A DNA stretch of 49,953 bases from Methylomonas rosea (GCF_024505055.1 NZ_JANIBL010000035.1:1-49953); one strand, 5' to 3'. Shown: positions 8,611 through 17,141, counted from the stretch's first letter. Notes: generated from the sequence alone by a model not told the origin. Program-made: numbers and translations.

Positions 8611-9531
8611 TTAAATCGATTTTTCCGGCTTGATCGCTTGCTGTTTCAATACCGACAGCGCAAATTCATACGCTTCGGGAAAATCGATTAACGCCGCGGT
8701 ACTGCTTTTTTGGATCTGCTCATACAAGCCAAATTGGGTTTTATATTTCAAATTACCGATAGCCATGGGGCCTATGCTCAAAAAACGGGCGCCGGATACC
8801 TCCGCGACAACGCCAAGGTCGTTAAGCCCGATGCCGGCTACACCGCTAGGTGGCACGGCATTGGTATCGGCGGCCAGGATCAGGTTGGCGGCATGCGCCA
8901 AGGAGTTCTCTAAAATGCGCACCCCGGCTCTGGCGGCGCTGATAATGATTTCGGCTTCCCGCACCACTAGTTCTTTTTCGTCATTAGTCTGTGCGGATAC
9001 CCACTCGACTTGAGCGTTGTAACGCTCGCAAAAGCGTTGGGCCGATCTTTCGTCATCGTCGGCAACCAGTTGGCACAGCTTTACTGTTGCCCCCTGCTGC
9101 GTAGCCAATATAGCTGTGCATAGACCGACGGGCCCGGTGCCGAATATGGCTACTTTCTTTCCGGATAAGCCATTGCCTGTCTTGTCGTTCAGAACCTGTT
9201 CGATCAAGGCGACAATACTTGCGGACGTGGTATAAGCGCCATTCGGATCGGCGAATACGCCAACCTTGAAAGGTCCGACCATGGCATTTTTGGCATTCTG
9301 AAACATGTCGGTCGCCATATGCACATCGCGTCCGCCGATGAAAATGCCGGTGTCGTTAAAGCGGTTGGGTGGGCGACAAAAAATGGCGTCTTGAACCATA
9401 GCCGATACTTGTTTAGGTTCGACTTTGGTAAACGGCACCACCATGTCGAAGCCGGCATCAGCAGCAATGGTGACATCGAATGGGCTGATGTTGTCGCTTG
9501 GCGTTAAAAAGTACAGGATTCTTTTGGTCAT
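8611..9531 (-). CDS. mtdB: NAD(P)-dependent methylene-tetrahydromethanopterin dehydrogenase
   Basis: A 306-residue cytoplasmic enzyme of H4MPT-linked formaldehyde oxidation: it oxidises methylene-H4MPT to methenyl-H4MPT with NAD(P)+. Recognised from the MtdB-type N-terminus (LTPSDNISPFDVTIAADAGF), TGIFIGGRDVHMATDMF, FADPNGAYTT, the dinucleotide-binding loop GTGPVG (residues ~131-136) and the C-terminal AADTNAVPPSGVAGIG and GPMAIGNLKYKTQ. These fit MtdB better than the NADP-specific MtdA. It is monocistronic here, flanked by unrelated genes. It is the strongest sign that the host is a methylotroph. A stem-loop followed by T residues lies upstream in its leader region (separate entry). Confidence 0.93.
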   Translation of the reverse strand: MTKRILYFLTPSDNISPFDVTIAADAGFDMVVPFTKVEPKQVSAMVQDAIFCRPPNRFNDTGIFIGGRDVHMATDMFQNAKNAMVGPFKVGVFADPNGAYTTSASIVALIEQVLNDKTGNGLSGKKVAIFGTGPVGLCTAILATQQGATVKLCQLVADDDERSAQRFCERYNAQVEWVSAQTNDEKELVVREAEIIISAARAGVRILENSLAHAANLILAADTNAVPPSGVAGIGLNDLGVVAEVSGARFLSIGPMAIGNLKYKTQFGLYEQIQKSSTAALIDFPEAYEFALSVLKQQAIKPEKSI

Positions 9532-9603
9532 GGTCGATTGGTCCGGGTTGAATTTAAGGGCCGTTTTAATATAGTAGATACCGGACTATTTACTGCGGGT
9601 TCT

Positions 9604-9646
9604 TAAAAACTTGTTCTTCGGAGCAAGTAAGGCGGACTCCTCCGCC
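9604..9646 (-). promoter_or_regulatory. Two hairpins upstream of mtdB, one terminator-like
   Basis: Read on the minus strand, GGCGGA/TCCGCC (9631-9646) is followed by an 8-bp stem with one G-T pair (9609-9616 with 9621-9628, four-base loop) and then TTTTT (9609-9605). The second stem plus T-run has the form of an intrinsic terminator, about 75 bases before the mtdB start. There is no minus-strand gene upstream for it to end, so it may be an attenuator in the mtdB leader, or a relic. Confidence 0.45.
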
Positions 9647-9789
9647 AACCAAATCAGGGCCACGAGTGGATAAGCGAAGTGTCATCCGCTGGGACCGGCG
9701 TTTCGATAATTGATGCTATCGCTTATGCGCCGAGGATTGCGAATAGTCCATCATATCGACACACTAACGGCACAGAACACGGAGCCCAG

Positions 9790-10272
9790 ATGAGAATTTA
9801 TTTGATAGCTTTAATAATTGTTTCTTTCGCAAATTCTGTATTGGCTCAGGATAAAATCGATCGTATGCGTGCCGAGGCGATGGAGGAGTTTACGCCGGAT
9901 ACGGTTAAGTGGGCTGACGAGCCGATACTTCCCAAGGGTGCTCAAAGCGTAGTTCTGGTGGGTGACCCGAATAAAGCGGGAGTGTTTATCGCTTGGTTGA
10001 AATTTCCAGCTAATTATCCAATTCCACCACATGTACATCCTTTTACAGAAGTCATTACCGTCCTGCGTGGCAAGCTAGGAAACGGTATGGGCGAGAGCTT
10101 GGATACGAAGAAGGGAAAGATGTTTAAAACAGGTTCCAGCTTCGTGTTACCCGCCGGCCACACTCATTATGTCTGGACAACCGACGAGGAAACAATCGTC
10201 GAGCTCATTGCCACCGGACCATGGGGTATCACTTATACCAATCCCACCGATGACCCACGCAGGCAGAAATAG
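9790..10272 (+). CDS. Periplasmic cupin-domain protein
   Basis: The start at ATG 9790 gives a clean signal peptide (MRIYLIALIIVSFANSVLAQ) with a GGAG ribosome site 5 bases upstream. Longer in-frame starts at 9679 lack both. The 160-residue product has a single cupin: motif 1 is PPHVHPFTEVITVLRGKLG, whose two His and one Glu would bind a metal, and motif 2 is around VLPAGHTHYVW. Exported single-domain cupins can be small dioxygenases, isomerases or sensors; the substrate is unknown. It stands alone between mtdB (divergent) and the DUF885 gene (convergent). Confidence 0.85.
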   Translation: MRIYLIALIIVSFANSVLAQDKIDRMRAEAMEEFTPDTVKWADEPILPKGAQSVVLVGDPNKAGVFIAWLKFPANYPIPPHVHPFTEVITVLRGKLGNGMGESLDTKKGKMFKTGSSFVLPAGHTHYVWTTDEETIVELIATGPWGITYTNPTDDPRRQK

Positions 10273-10377
10273 CGCTTGAGTAAATTGGCGAGGTAATTAA
10301 TATTGCTAGCGCGATTATCGGCTGTTTTTATCCAAAAACGCCAGCATCGCGCTCCTTCCGCCGCTCTCGATAGCTTA

Positions 10378-12099
10378 TTAAAGATCAGACCCTCTATCGT
10401 CTCCCAACATAGCCTTCCGAATCAACGGAATCGGCGGCGCGCCGTAAGACAGAAAGCCATCGTGGAAGGATTTCCACGCCGCCCGGCCGCCATGGCTGGC
10501 GCTCCAGTCCTCGCGCAGTTTGCGGATCATTAGTTTACCCAAGGTGTAATTCAGATAACCGGGATCGAAGGTACCGCGCGCGGCTTGTTGCTTGGCCGTA
10601 CCTGGGTCGCGAAAGGCCTGTTCCCGGAACATTTTTTCCGACGCTTCCACGGTCATGCCTTGGGTGTGTAAGCCCAGCGCGGACAAAAACCGCACATTGC
10701 GGAGCAAGGCATTCAATAATTGGCCGATATGGGTTTGCGCATCGCCCGCGTTCAAGCCGGCTTCCCACATCAATTCCTCTGAGTAATGCGCCCAGCCTTC
10801 GGAGAACGCGTAACTGCTGAATAATTGTCCGAGCTTCGATGCCGTGCGGTCGGCATGCAAATGTTGCAGAAAATGGCCGGGCCAGACTTCGTGCGCGGAG
10901 ATAAATAGCAGATTGGCCTTGCTGGGCACATAGGCGGCTTGCTCGGCGGCACTCCAGGCCGGATCGGGCGGTGCCACGTAGTAGATGGAGGGTAGGGCAT
11001 GTTCAAAAGGGCCGGGGATGTCGATGTAAGCCGAATTCCAGCGTTTAAACGGCGGCGATTCGGCGACGGTTGCGTCCTCCTGGCTGGGAATCGACAGCAG
11101 GTTTTTTTCGGTTAAAAATGCCTTCAATTGCACCAGTTGCCGGTGTGCCTCGGCGACCGCGCCATCGGCAGGCTTTTGCGCTTCGACTTTGGCGACGCAC
11201 TCCGGCACCGATGCACTCGGGGCATACTGTTTACATTCCTCTGTCAGCGCGGCGAGATTTCGTTCCAGATCGGCGCGGCCCATCTTCTCAAGTAATTCCA
11301 GCGGCACATCAACCCCTTCGCTGGCCTTCAGCATAGCCCGGAAGCGGCTTGCACCCAACGCAAAGTCGTCGTTGGCACTGCCGCGCTGTTGTTCCAACCA
11401 GTCGGCCAGTTCCCGCATCGCTTTGGCTGCGGCCGGCACCGCAGTATCGAACTGCCGCTGCAATTCCGGGTTGTCCACTACGGCACAGGTGGTCTTGGCA
11501 TCGGTTTCATAGAAAGTCGCCAGGCCGGTGAATATAGTCTTGCCGACCTCGATATAGCTGCGCGGCAACGGCGGTTTTAGATTGGCGCGGATTTGCGCGG
11601 CGGCTTTGGGGATGTTGGTAGCGTAATTGATGAAGGCGTGCAGGCGCTGGTCGAGCGGCGCATACGGGCGGGTCACGTAGAAGTTAGGATCTAAGGCCTG
11701 CGAATAGAACAGCGGGTTTTTCGCGGGCGACTTGGCCGATTGCAGCCAGAACAATTCCTCATCGATTACCGTCAGTAAATGCTTTTGTTCGAAGCGTGCG
11801 CTTGGTTTAAGTGATGCATCGGGATATTGGGTGGCTAATTCGCGCTGCGCTGTCAGCCATTGGTTTTGCCTGGCCAACCCTTCCGGGCTCCAATCCGGTA
11901 ATTTGCCGTCGAATTCATGCCGGCCGGCATTAGCGGCAAAAGCAGGATGGAGCTGGAAGTAATGTTCAATAAATTCACCGACAAACGCCTCCCAGTTTGG
12001 GGCTGATTTGCTGGCGGCAAGCGGTTGCCCGCCGAACAGCAGTAGCGCCAGGATGGCGACAATGGCGCGCGAGCCTTGGAAATTGATGGTGCGTAACAT
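10378..12099 (-). CDS. DUF885 family protein, putative secreted metallopeptidase
   Basis: The start is chosen at 12099 (MLRTINFQGSRAIVAILALLLFGG) because GGGGG lies 5 bases upstream and a signal peptide follows. The frame could begin 7 codons earlier at 12120. The product is 573 residues. Near residues 402-409 it has SAHEVWPGH with His403, Glu404 and His409, and about 30 residues later FSEGWAHYSEEL. These are the conserved His/Glu motifs of DUF885, thought to form a zinc peptidase-like site. Length fits the family (550-620). It probably acts in the periplasm; the substrate is unknown. Confidence 0.9.
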   Translation of the reverse strand: MLRTINFQGSRAIVAILALLLFGGQPLAASKSAPNWEAFVGEFIEHYFQLHPAFAANAGRHEFDGKLPDWSPEGLARQNQWLTAQRELATQYPDASLKPSARFEQKHLLTVIDEELFWLQSAKSPAKNPLFYSQALDPNFYVTRPYAPLDQRLHAFINYATNIPKAAAQIRANLKPPLPRSYIEVGKTIFTGLATFYETDAKTTCAVVDNPELQRQFDTAVPAAAKAMRELADWLEQQRGSANDDFALGASRFRAMLKASEGVDVPLELLEKMGRADLERNLAALTEECKQYAPSASVPECVAKVEAQKPADGAVAEAHRQLVQLKAFLTEKNLLSIPSQEDATVAESPPFKRWNSAYIDIPGPFEHALPSIYYVAPPDPAWSAAEQAAYVPSKANLLFISAHEVWPGHFLQHLHADRTASKLGQLFSSYAFSEGWAHYSEELMWEAGLNAGDAQTHIGQLLNALLRNVRFLSALGLHTQGMTVEASEKMFREQAFRDPGTAKQQAARGTFDPGYLNYTLGKLMIRKLREDWSASHGGRAAWKSFHDGFLSYGAPPIPLIRKAMLGDDRGSDL

Positions 12100-12699
12100 G
12101 GTAGCCCCCGTTTTCCGCATGATGACGGGCCATCATATAGCAAGGCAAGGGTCAGTCAACCAGTTTAAACCCGGATCTTGAGTTCATTGTGGCTGAGGTG
12201 TTATAGCAAATCCCCTGTGACAACCGGCGCCTGCCGGCGACGGAGCGGCGGTATTTGGGTCAGGGTCAATGGTGTCCAAGTAAGCGTTGTGCACGCTAAA
12301 ACCGCTCGTCGGTGCCGCAAACTCCTGTGTCGGTAAAACCAAATCATTTGGCGGTGCCGCCGAGACGTTCAGCGGTGTTCACCAAGGTTTACAGCGTGCC
12401 GCCGAGCTACAGGTGAGTGCCGCCAAAGCAATGCCGGGCGCAGCTAAACCATACGGCGCAGCCGCTGCATGTTTGGCAGGCGTATACGCGTGGCTTGGGA
12501 ATATCGCCAGGCAGTTTTTCGCACCGGTCTGAGCTTGAGTTGATGGGGCTAGTAAAATCGTCGGCACACCCGCAAGCGAGTAACTCATGACCAATAACCT
12601 CAATCACCTGCTCTAATTCTGTTGCTAACAATGCCGAGCAGTAAACCGACAAGTCAAATAGAATGGCTATTCGTTCAAAATCAAAAGAGAGGGCAGGCT
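12100..12699. other. Intergenic region holding a tandem repeat; no confident gene
   Basis: About 600 bases between the DUF885 start and the methyltransferase start. Most of 12311-12499 is occupied by degenerate 21-bp repeats (separate entry). An 81-codon frame (12287-12532, TTG start) runs through the repeats but has no clear ribosome site, so I do not call it as a gene. Confidence 0.5.
12311..12499 (+). repeat. Nine degenerate 21-bp tandem repeats (7-residue period)
   Basis: Units start at 12311, 12332, 12353, 12374, 12395, 12416, 12437, 12458 and 12479. Read in one frame they give GAANSCV, GKTKSFG, GAAETFS, GVHQGLQ, RAAELQV, SAAKAMP, GAAKPYG, AAAACLA and GVYAWLG. The Gly-Ala-Ala opening is kept with differing codons in several units (GGT GCC GCA, GGT GCC GCC, GGC GCA GCT), hinting at selection on protein or simply at repeat divergence. 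No stop interrupts them. Confidence 0.7.
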
Positions 12700-13356
12700 A
12701 TGGATCATGATTTCTGGCATCAGCGTTGGCAGCAGAACCAAATCGGTTTTCATAAGCATGAGTTCAATCCGATTTTACAAACCCATTGGCCGCGCTTGTC
12801 TATCCCCCAAAAAGCCCGGGTGTTTGTACCGCTGTGCGGGAAGAGTAAGGACTTGCTCTGGCTGTTGGCCATGGGCTATCAAGTGGTGGGTGTGGAATTA
12901 AGTCCGCTGGCTGTAGAGTCGTTTTTTGCGGATAACAATTTGCAGCCAACCGTGCGGCGCCAGGGCGATTTTTGGGTCAGCGAAGTGGAGGGCTTGCAGA
13001 TTTTCTGCGGCGATTTTTTTGCATTACAAACTGCCGACGTCGGCGAGTTTGATGCGGTTTACGATAGGGCGGCGTTGGTGGCTTTGCCGCCGGATATGCG
13101 CATCGATTACGTGATGAAACTATCCTCTCTGTTGCCGACCAATGTGCAAATGTTGTTGATAGCATTCGATTATCCCCAGCACGAAATGCCGGGGCCGCCG
13201 TTTAGCGTGCAAGCCGACGAAGTTGAGCGTTTATATAGCCACTGGTGTGAAGTGGAATTACTAACCAGCGACGATGCCTTGGCGACCGAACTGCATTTTA
13301 AAGAGCGCGGCTTAACCAAAATGGTGGAGCAAACCTATAAACTTTTGGTTCGATAA
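12700..13356 (+). CDS. tpm: Thiopurine S-methyltransferase (TPMT) family protein
   Basis: The start at ATG 12700 follows an AGAGAGGG ribosome site and gives 218 residues, the standard bacterial TPMT length. It starts MDHDFWHQRWQQNQIGFH, a hallmark of the family. RVFVPLCGKSKDLLWLL (~40-56) is the SAM-binding loop, followed by GYQVVGVELS, then YDRAALVALPP (~124-134). Bacterial TPMTs methylate sulfur, selenium or tellurium compounds and give some metalloid resistance; the natural substrate here is not shown. It is a single gene followed by an inverted-repeat element. Confidence 0.93.
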   Translation: MDHDFWHQRWQQNQIGFHKHEFNPILQTHWPRLSIPQKARVFVPLCGKSKDLLWLLAMGYQVVGVELSPLAVESFFADNNLQPTVRRQGDFWVSEVEGLQIFCGDFFALQTADVGEFDAVYDRAALVALPPDMRIDYVMKLSSLLPTNVQMLLIAFDYPQHEMPGPPFSVQADEVERLYSHWCEVELLTSDDALATELHFKERGLTKMVEQTYKLLVR

Positions 13357-13384
13357 TCGACGAAGCAGACAGTTGCCAGTCGCT

Positions 13385-13520
13385 TATTAACCCGGCCCTT
13401 AAATTTCCTGGATTCGTCATTCCCGCGAAAGTTAAAGTCCTTAGACCGCGCAGCGAAGCGATTTAAGCGGCTGGGCTCTCGCCTTCATGGGAACAGGGAC
13501 ATGTAAGGGCCGGGTTAATA
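13385..13520. repeat. MITE-like element with 17-bp perfect terminal inverted repeats
   Basis: TATTAACCCGGCCCTTA (13385-13401) is repeated inverted as TAAGGGCCGGGTTAATA (13504-13520), enclosing 102 bases with no coding capacity. The outermost TA on each side could be a TA target duplication, leaving 15-bp repeats. It lies just past the methyltransferase gene and might also end its transcript. Confidence 0.6.
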
Positions 13521-13552
13521 TTCCGGGAGACTGTTGCGCAATCGGCGCGACA

Positions 13553-13608
13553 TGTTTCACCTATGTTTCAAATTGCCTAATACTGTTTCAATGTTTCATT
13601 ATGAAACG
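13553..13608 (+). promoter_or_regulatory. Cluster of TGTTTCA boxes, candidate upstream activating sequence
   Basis: Four direct copies of TGTTTCA start at 13553, 13564, 13584 and 13592, and one inverted copy (TGAAACG, 13602-13608) makes TGTTTCA-N3-TGAAACG with the last. The cluster lies about 65-120 bases upstream of the sigma-54-like -24 element, the usual distance for enhancer-binding-protein sites. The binding protein is not in the window. Confidence 0.6.
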
Positions 13609-13671
13609 TCTTTTGCGCCGGCCGATAGTTGACCGGTCCTTGTCTACCTTGATTAATCGGAGAAATTACGC

Positions 13672-13688
13672 TTGGCACGCAAATTGAT
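13672..13688 (+). promoter_or_regulatory. Sigma-54-like -24/-12 promoter for the cyd cluster
   Basis: TTGGCACGCAAATTGAT matches the RpoN consensus YTGGCACG-N4-TTGCW except that the -12 dinucleotide is GA rather than GC. GG (13674-13675) is followed by exactly 10 bases before GA (13686-13687). The -24 half is a full match. The predicted start is near 13699, about 320 bases before cydP. Confidence 0.55.
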
Positions 13689-14021
13689 ATAAAAATATTA
13701 TTGATTAATTATATTTGTGAAGCGAGCATGTTTTCCGGTCAACTGTCAGAAAATAACACCCCGAGATACAAGCACTCGCCGCGAGGCGGTCGCCGCCAAG
13801 ATACGAGGGCGATCACAAGCGGCGGCCCAGCGCATTTGACTTATATCTCGTTAGCGCGCGTATCGGATTCAAAACCAAACTACACTACAAAGAAAGCTGG
13901 GTTGCCGGGCGCTGTTAACCCTTATATCCGAGCTATCCAGCAGACACTGTTCCCTCGAAATAAGCCGCAGAAGGCCTATTTACCCGCAAGCATTTCCAAC
14001 ACTCTAAAGAAGGAGGCGGCT

Positions 14022-14264
14022 ATGGCAGAGACTGCTGATCATTCGGTTCCAGCAAAATCCAGCTTGCTGCGATGGGAAATTGCCGTAGCGCTGTTGATAA
14101 AAGTCATCTTGCTCACCGGTCTCTGGTTTCTGATCTTCCGCTGGCAAGATCGCCCCGCGGTTAAACCGGACATCGCCGCTCACTTTGCCTTGCCTGCCGC
14201 GCCAGTCAAAATTAATCCCGATTTTTCTTCACAATCCACCCAGGAGTCTCGCCATGTTCGGTGA
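14022..14264 (+). CDS. cydP: Cytochrome bd oxidase putative small subunit CydP
   Basis: An 80-residue protein started at ATG 14022 after a strong AAGGAGG (14010-14016). A longer in-frame extension upstream has no support. One membrane helix spans ~22-44 (LLRWEIAVALLIKVILLTGL), preceded by a short cytoplasmic stretch and followed by WFLIFRWQD, matching the small CydP-type proteins encoded just before cydA in some proteobacteria. Its 3' end overlaps cydA by 11 bases, implying translational coupling. The family is thought to be an accessory subunit of bd oxidase; its function is not established. Confidence 0.8.
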   Translation: MAETADHSVPAKSSLLRWEIAVALLIKVILLTGLWFLIFRWQDRPAVKPDIAAHFALPAAPVKINPDFSSQSTQESRHVR

Positions 14265-15810
14265 CGATATAGTCATGCTGTCACGCATGCAGTTCGGGCT
14301 AACCGCGCTGTATCACTTTCTATTTGTGCCCTTGACCCTGGGCATGACTTTTATCCTCGGCATCATGGAGTCGGTCTACGTGATGACCGGCAAAGAGGTT
14401 TACAAGGACATGGTCAAGTTTTGGGGAAAATTGTTTGGGATCAACTTTGCCATGGGCGTCACCACCGGTTTGACGCTAGAGTTTCAGTTCGGCACCAACT
14501 GGGCTTACTACTCGCATTACGTCGGCGACATCTTCGGGCCTTTGCTGGCCGCGGAAGGCTGGATGGCATTCTTTCTGGAATCGACTTTTGTCGGTTTGTT
14601 CTTTTTCGGTTGGGATAGACTCAGCAGAGTCCAGCATCTTACTGTGACCTGGCTGCTGGCAGTCGGGACCAGTTTATCGGCTTTGTGGATCCTGATAGCC
14701 AACGGCTGGATGCAGTATCCCGTGGGCGCCGAATTTAACTACGAAACCCTGCGCATGGAGATGACCAGCTTTGCTGACGTGTTCTTCAATCCGGTGGCTC
14801 AGGTTAAGTTCGTGCATACCGTCGCAGCCGGTTATGTCACGGGTTCCATGTTCGTGCTCGGGATCAGTTCCTGGTACTTACTGAATAAGCGCGACATTGG
14901 TTTCGCCAGACGCTCGTTTTCCATCGCCTCGGCTTTTGGCTTGGCCTCCATCTTATCGGTCATCGTGTTGGGCGACGAAAGCGGCTATACCTCTGGTGAA
15001 ACTCAAAAAATGAAGTTGGCTGCCATTGAAGCGGAATGGGATACCCACCCGGCGCCTGCTGGTTTCACCGTGTTTGGTTTGCCCGATCAGGACAATCAGA
15101 AAACCGACATGGCACTTAAAATCCCATACGTATTGGGCCTGATCGCCACCCGCTCCATAGACGAAGACGTCAAAGGTCTTAAAGACTTGCGCGAAGACAG
15201 CGTAGTGCGTATCGAAAGCGGCATGGTGGCCTACGACAATCTGCAAAAACTGCGCGCCGGCGACAATAGCCTCAGCGTCAAACAGCACTTTGCGGAGCAC
15301 AAGGCCGACCTGGGTTACGGCTTATTATTGAAAAAATATACTGATAAGGTCATTGATGCCGACGCCGCGACCATCCAAAAAGCCGCCAATGACACCATTC
15401 CCAAAGTCGCACCGTTGTTCTGGACCTTCCGCATCATGGTGGCCTGCGGTTTCATCATGCTGTTCATATTTGCGATGACTTTCTACTACTGCGCCACCCG
15501 CGTTGCCGATCAAAAACGTTGGTTACTGCGCATGGCGGTATGGTGCATCCCACTGCCCTGGATAGCCGCCGAGACCGGTTGGTTCGTCGCCGAAGTCGGT
15601 CGCCAGCCCTGGACCATCTCCGGTGTATTGCCCACTCACATGAGCGTATCCAGCCTCAGTGCCGGGCAACTGTGGTTCAGCATCGGCGGCTTTGCTTTGT
15701 TCTACACGATATTGCTGATCATCGAGATGTATCTGATGTTGAAGTACGTCCGCCTCGGGCCCAGCAGCTTACATACCGGGCGCTATTGTCTCGAACAGCA
15801 ACCCGCCTAA
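14254..15810 (+). CDS. cydA: Cytochrome bd ubiquinol oxidase subunit I
   Basis: The start at ATG 14254 follows CAGGAG and yields 518 residues, close to E. coli CydA. It opens MFGDDIVMLSRMQFGLTALYHFLFVPLTLG in pieces typical of the family, with His21 as the likely high-spin heme b ligand. VKFVHTVAAGYVTG holds the likely heme b558 His, and FRIMVACG the Met ligand. The conserved GRQPWTISGVLPT follows near the C-terminus. The region between ~250 and 385 is a long Q-loop, so this is the L-type (E. coli-like) enzyme. It oxidises quinol and, with CydB, reduces oxygen to water at high affinity. Bd oxidases are known to resist sulfide, which fits the SQR gene downstream. Confidence 0.96.
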   Translation: MFGDDIVMLSRMQFGLTALYHFLFVPLTLGMTFILGIMESVYVMTGKEVYKDMVKFWGKLFGINFAMGVTTGLTLEFQFGTNWAYYSHYVGDIFGPLLAAEGWMAFFLESTFVGLFFFGWDRLSRVQHLTVTWLLAVGTSLSALWILIANGWMQYPVGAEFNYETLRMEMTSFADVFFNPVAQVKFVHTVAAGYVTGSMFVLGISSWYLLNKRDIGFARRSFSIASAFGLASILSVIVLGDESGYTSGETQKMKLAAIEAEWDTHPAPAGFTVFGLPDQDNQKTDMALKIPYVLGLIATRSIDEDVKGLKDLREDSVVRIESGMVAYDNLQKLRAGDNSLSVKQHFAEHKADLGYGLLLKKYTDKVIDADAATIQKAANDTIPKVAPLFWTFRIMVACGFIMLFIFAMTFYYCATRVADQKRWLLRMAVWCIPLPWIAAETGWFVAEVGRQPWTISGVLPTHMSVSSLSAGQLWFSIGGFALFYTILLIIEMYLMLKYVRLGPSSLHTGRYCLEQQPA

Positions 15811-15834
15811 ACCCTTTGTCAACAGGAGTTCATT

Positions 15835-16974
15835 ATGTTTGATTATGAAACTATCCGCCTGATTTGGTGGGTCTTTATCGGTGTCGTCGGCATTGCATTC
15901 GCATTGACCGAAGGCTTTGATTTCGGGGTTGGCACCTTGCTGCCGTTTATCGGCAAAACCGACGTGGAGCGCCGGGTGATTATCAACACCGTCGGCGCCA
16001 CCTGGGAAGGCAATCAGGTTTGGCTGGTGCTGTTGGGCGGCGCGATATTCGCGATTTGGCCGGCAGTGTATGCCACGCTGTTTTCCGGGCTGTATGCGGC
16101 GATGCTATTGGTGTTGTTTTCCCTGTTCTTTCGCCCGGCCGCTTTTGATTATCGCAGCAAGATCGAAGACCCGCGCTGGCGCAACAGTTGGGATTGGAGT
16201 CTGTTCATCGGCAGCAGCTTGCCGCCGGTTCTACTCGGCGTATTGGTGGGCAATTTGATTCTGGGCCTGCCGTTTCATTTCGACCAAGATCTGCGCTCGT
16301 TTTACGACGGTTCCTTCTGGGGTTTGCTTAGTCCGTTTGCCTTGCTATGCGGCGTGACCGGGCTGTTGCTCACGACCTTTCACGGCGCATTGTTTCTGAA
16401 ATGGCGGAGTGAAGGTGTAATTCATGACCGCGCCGTGAATACCGTTAATGCCCTTGGGCCGATGTTGTTAGTCGCGTTAACATTGGCAACGCTCTGGGTA
16501 TTCCTTGGTATCGATCGCCCGGAAATTACGCAGATGGCGGCTACCGATGCGCCGTCCAACCCGCTGCATAAAACCGTGATAGCCCAAGGCGCAAGCTGGT
16601 TGCAACATTTCATGACTTATCCCTGGATGTGGCTGGCACCGCTGACTGGGTTTGTCGGTATCGGGCTGGCTTGGTTGTTAGGTAGGGGCGAGTCCAGGAT
16701 GGGGGCCTTCGTACTTAGTAGTCTGGGTGTAGTCGGTGTAGCGCTGACCGTGGGTTTTGGTTTGTTTCCTTTCCTGCTGATTTCCTCAACCGCTCCCGGC
16801 TCCAGTCTGACTTTGTGGGACGGTACCTCCAGCCACAACACCTTATTGCTGGGCTTTTGGATCACTATCATATTTTTGCCCATCGTGCTGCTCTACACCC
16901 GTTTTGTGTACCGGGTGATGTGGGGCAGCGTGACCGAAGCCGCTGTTCTTAAAGACAGCCACACACTTTACTAA
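15835..16974 (+). CDS. cydB: Cytochrome bd ubiquinol oxidase subunit II
   Basis: A 379-residue, eight-to-nine-helix membrane protein, matching E. coli CydB in length. It has [17 protein letters not shown] near the N-terminus, [19 protein letters not shown] (~51-69) and [11 protein letters not shown], then a C-terminal [20 protein letters not shown], all CydB hallmarks. It pairs with CydA and stabilises the heme-bearing subunit. It starts 24 bases after cydA with AGGAG just before the ATG, and cydX follows after 11 bases. Confidence 0.96.
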   Translation: MFDYETIRLIWWVFIGVVGIAFALTEGFDFGVGTLLPFIGKTDVERRVIINTVGATWEGNQVWLVLLGGAIFAIWPAVYATLFSGLYAAMLLVLFSLFFRPAAFDYRSKIEDPRWRNSWDWSLFIGSSLPPVLLGVLVGNLILGLPFHFDQDLRSFYDGSFWGLLSPFALLCGVTGLLLTTFHGALFLKWRSEGVIHDRAVNTVNALGPMLLVALTLATLWVFLGIDRPEITQMAATDAPSNPLHKTVIAQGASWLQHFMTYPWMWLAPLTGFVGIGLAWLLGRGESRMGAFVLSSLGVVGVALTVGFGLFPFLLISSTAPGSSLTLWDGTSSHNTLLLGFWITIIFLPIVLLYTRFVYRVMWGSVTEAAVLKDSHTLY

Positions 16975-16985
16975 GGAGACACATC

Positions 16986-17141
16986 ATGTGGTATTTCGCT
17001 TGGATACTCGGCGTCGGTTTCGCGGCGTCCTTCGCCATCATCAACGCCATGTGGCTGGAATCGGTGTGCGACATCGATCATCACGGCATCGATCAATCTT
17101 GCGAAAGTTTGGCGCAACGCAGCAAGGAGAGATTGTCATGA
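16986..17141 (+). CDS. cydX: Cytochrome bd oxidase small subunit CydX
   Basis: A 51-residue protein with the CydX signature [20 protein letters not shown] followed by AMWLE, a single membrane helix that in E. coli sits beside CydA and supports heme stability. AAGGAGA precedes the ATG. Compared with the ~37-residue E. coli protein it has an extra polar tail ([15 protein letters not shown]) carrying two Cys and two His. The stop overlaps the next start in an ATGA-type arrangement. Confidence 0.93.
   Translation: MWYFAWILGVGFAASFAIINAMWLESVCDIDHHGIDQSCESLAQRSKERLS

Larger units (their letters stand above)
13357..14021. other. Long intergenic region before the cyd cluster
   Basis: About 660 bases. 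It contains a 136-bp inverted-repeat element (13385-13520), a cluster of TGTTTCA boxes (13553-13608) and a sigma-54-like promoter (13672-13688), each listed separately. The remainder (13700-14010) would be a ~320-base leader to cydP. It is open in one frame but has no ribosome site or similarity that supports a gene. Confidence 0.6.

Noticed and set aside
12287..12532. 81-codon frame across the 21-bp repeats as a gene
   Set aside because: TTG start, no clear ribosome site and no recognised homology; listed as a repeat instead.
13387..13518. Inverted repeat as a simple rho-independent terminator of tpm
   Set aside because: The 102-base loop and absence of a T-run make a MITE-like element more likely, although an effect on termination is not excluded.
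13701..14021. N-terminal extension of CydP to 187 residues
   Set aside because: The added part is low in hydrophobic or domain-like content, while AAGGAGG sits right before the internal ATG at 14022.
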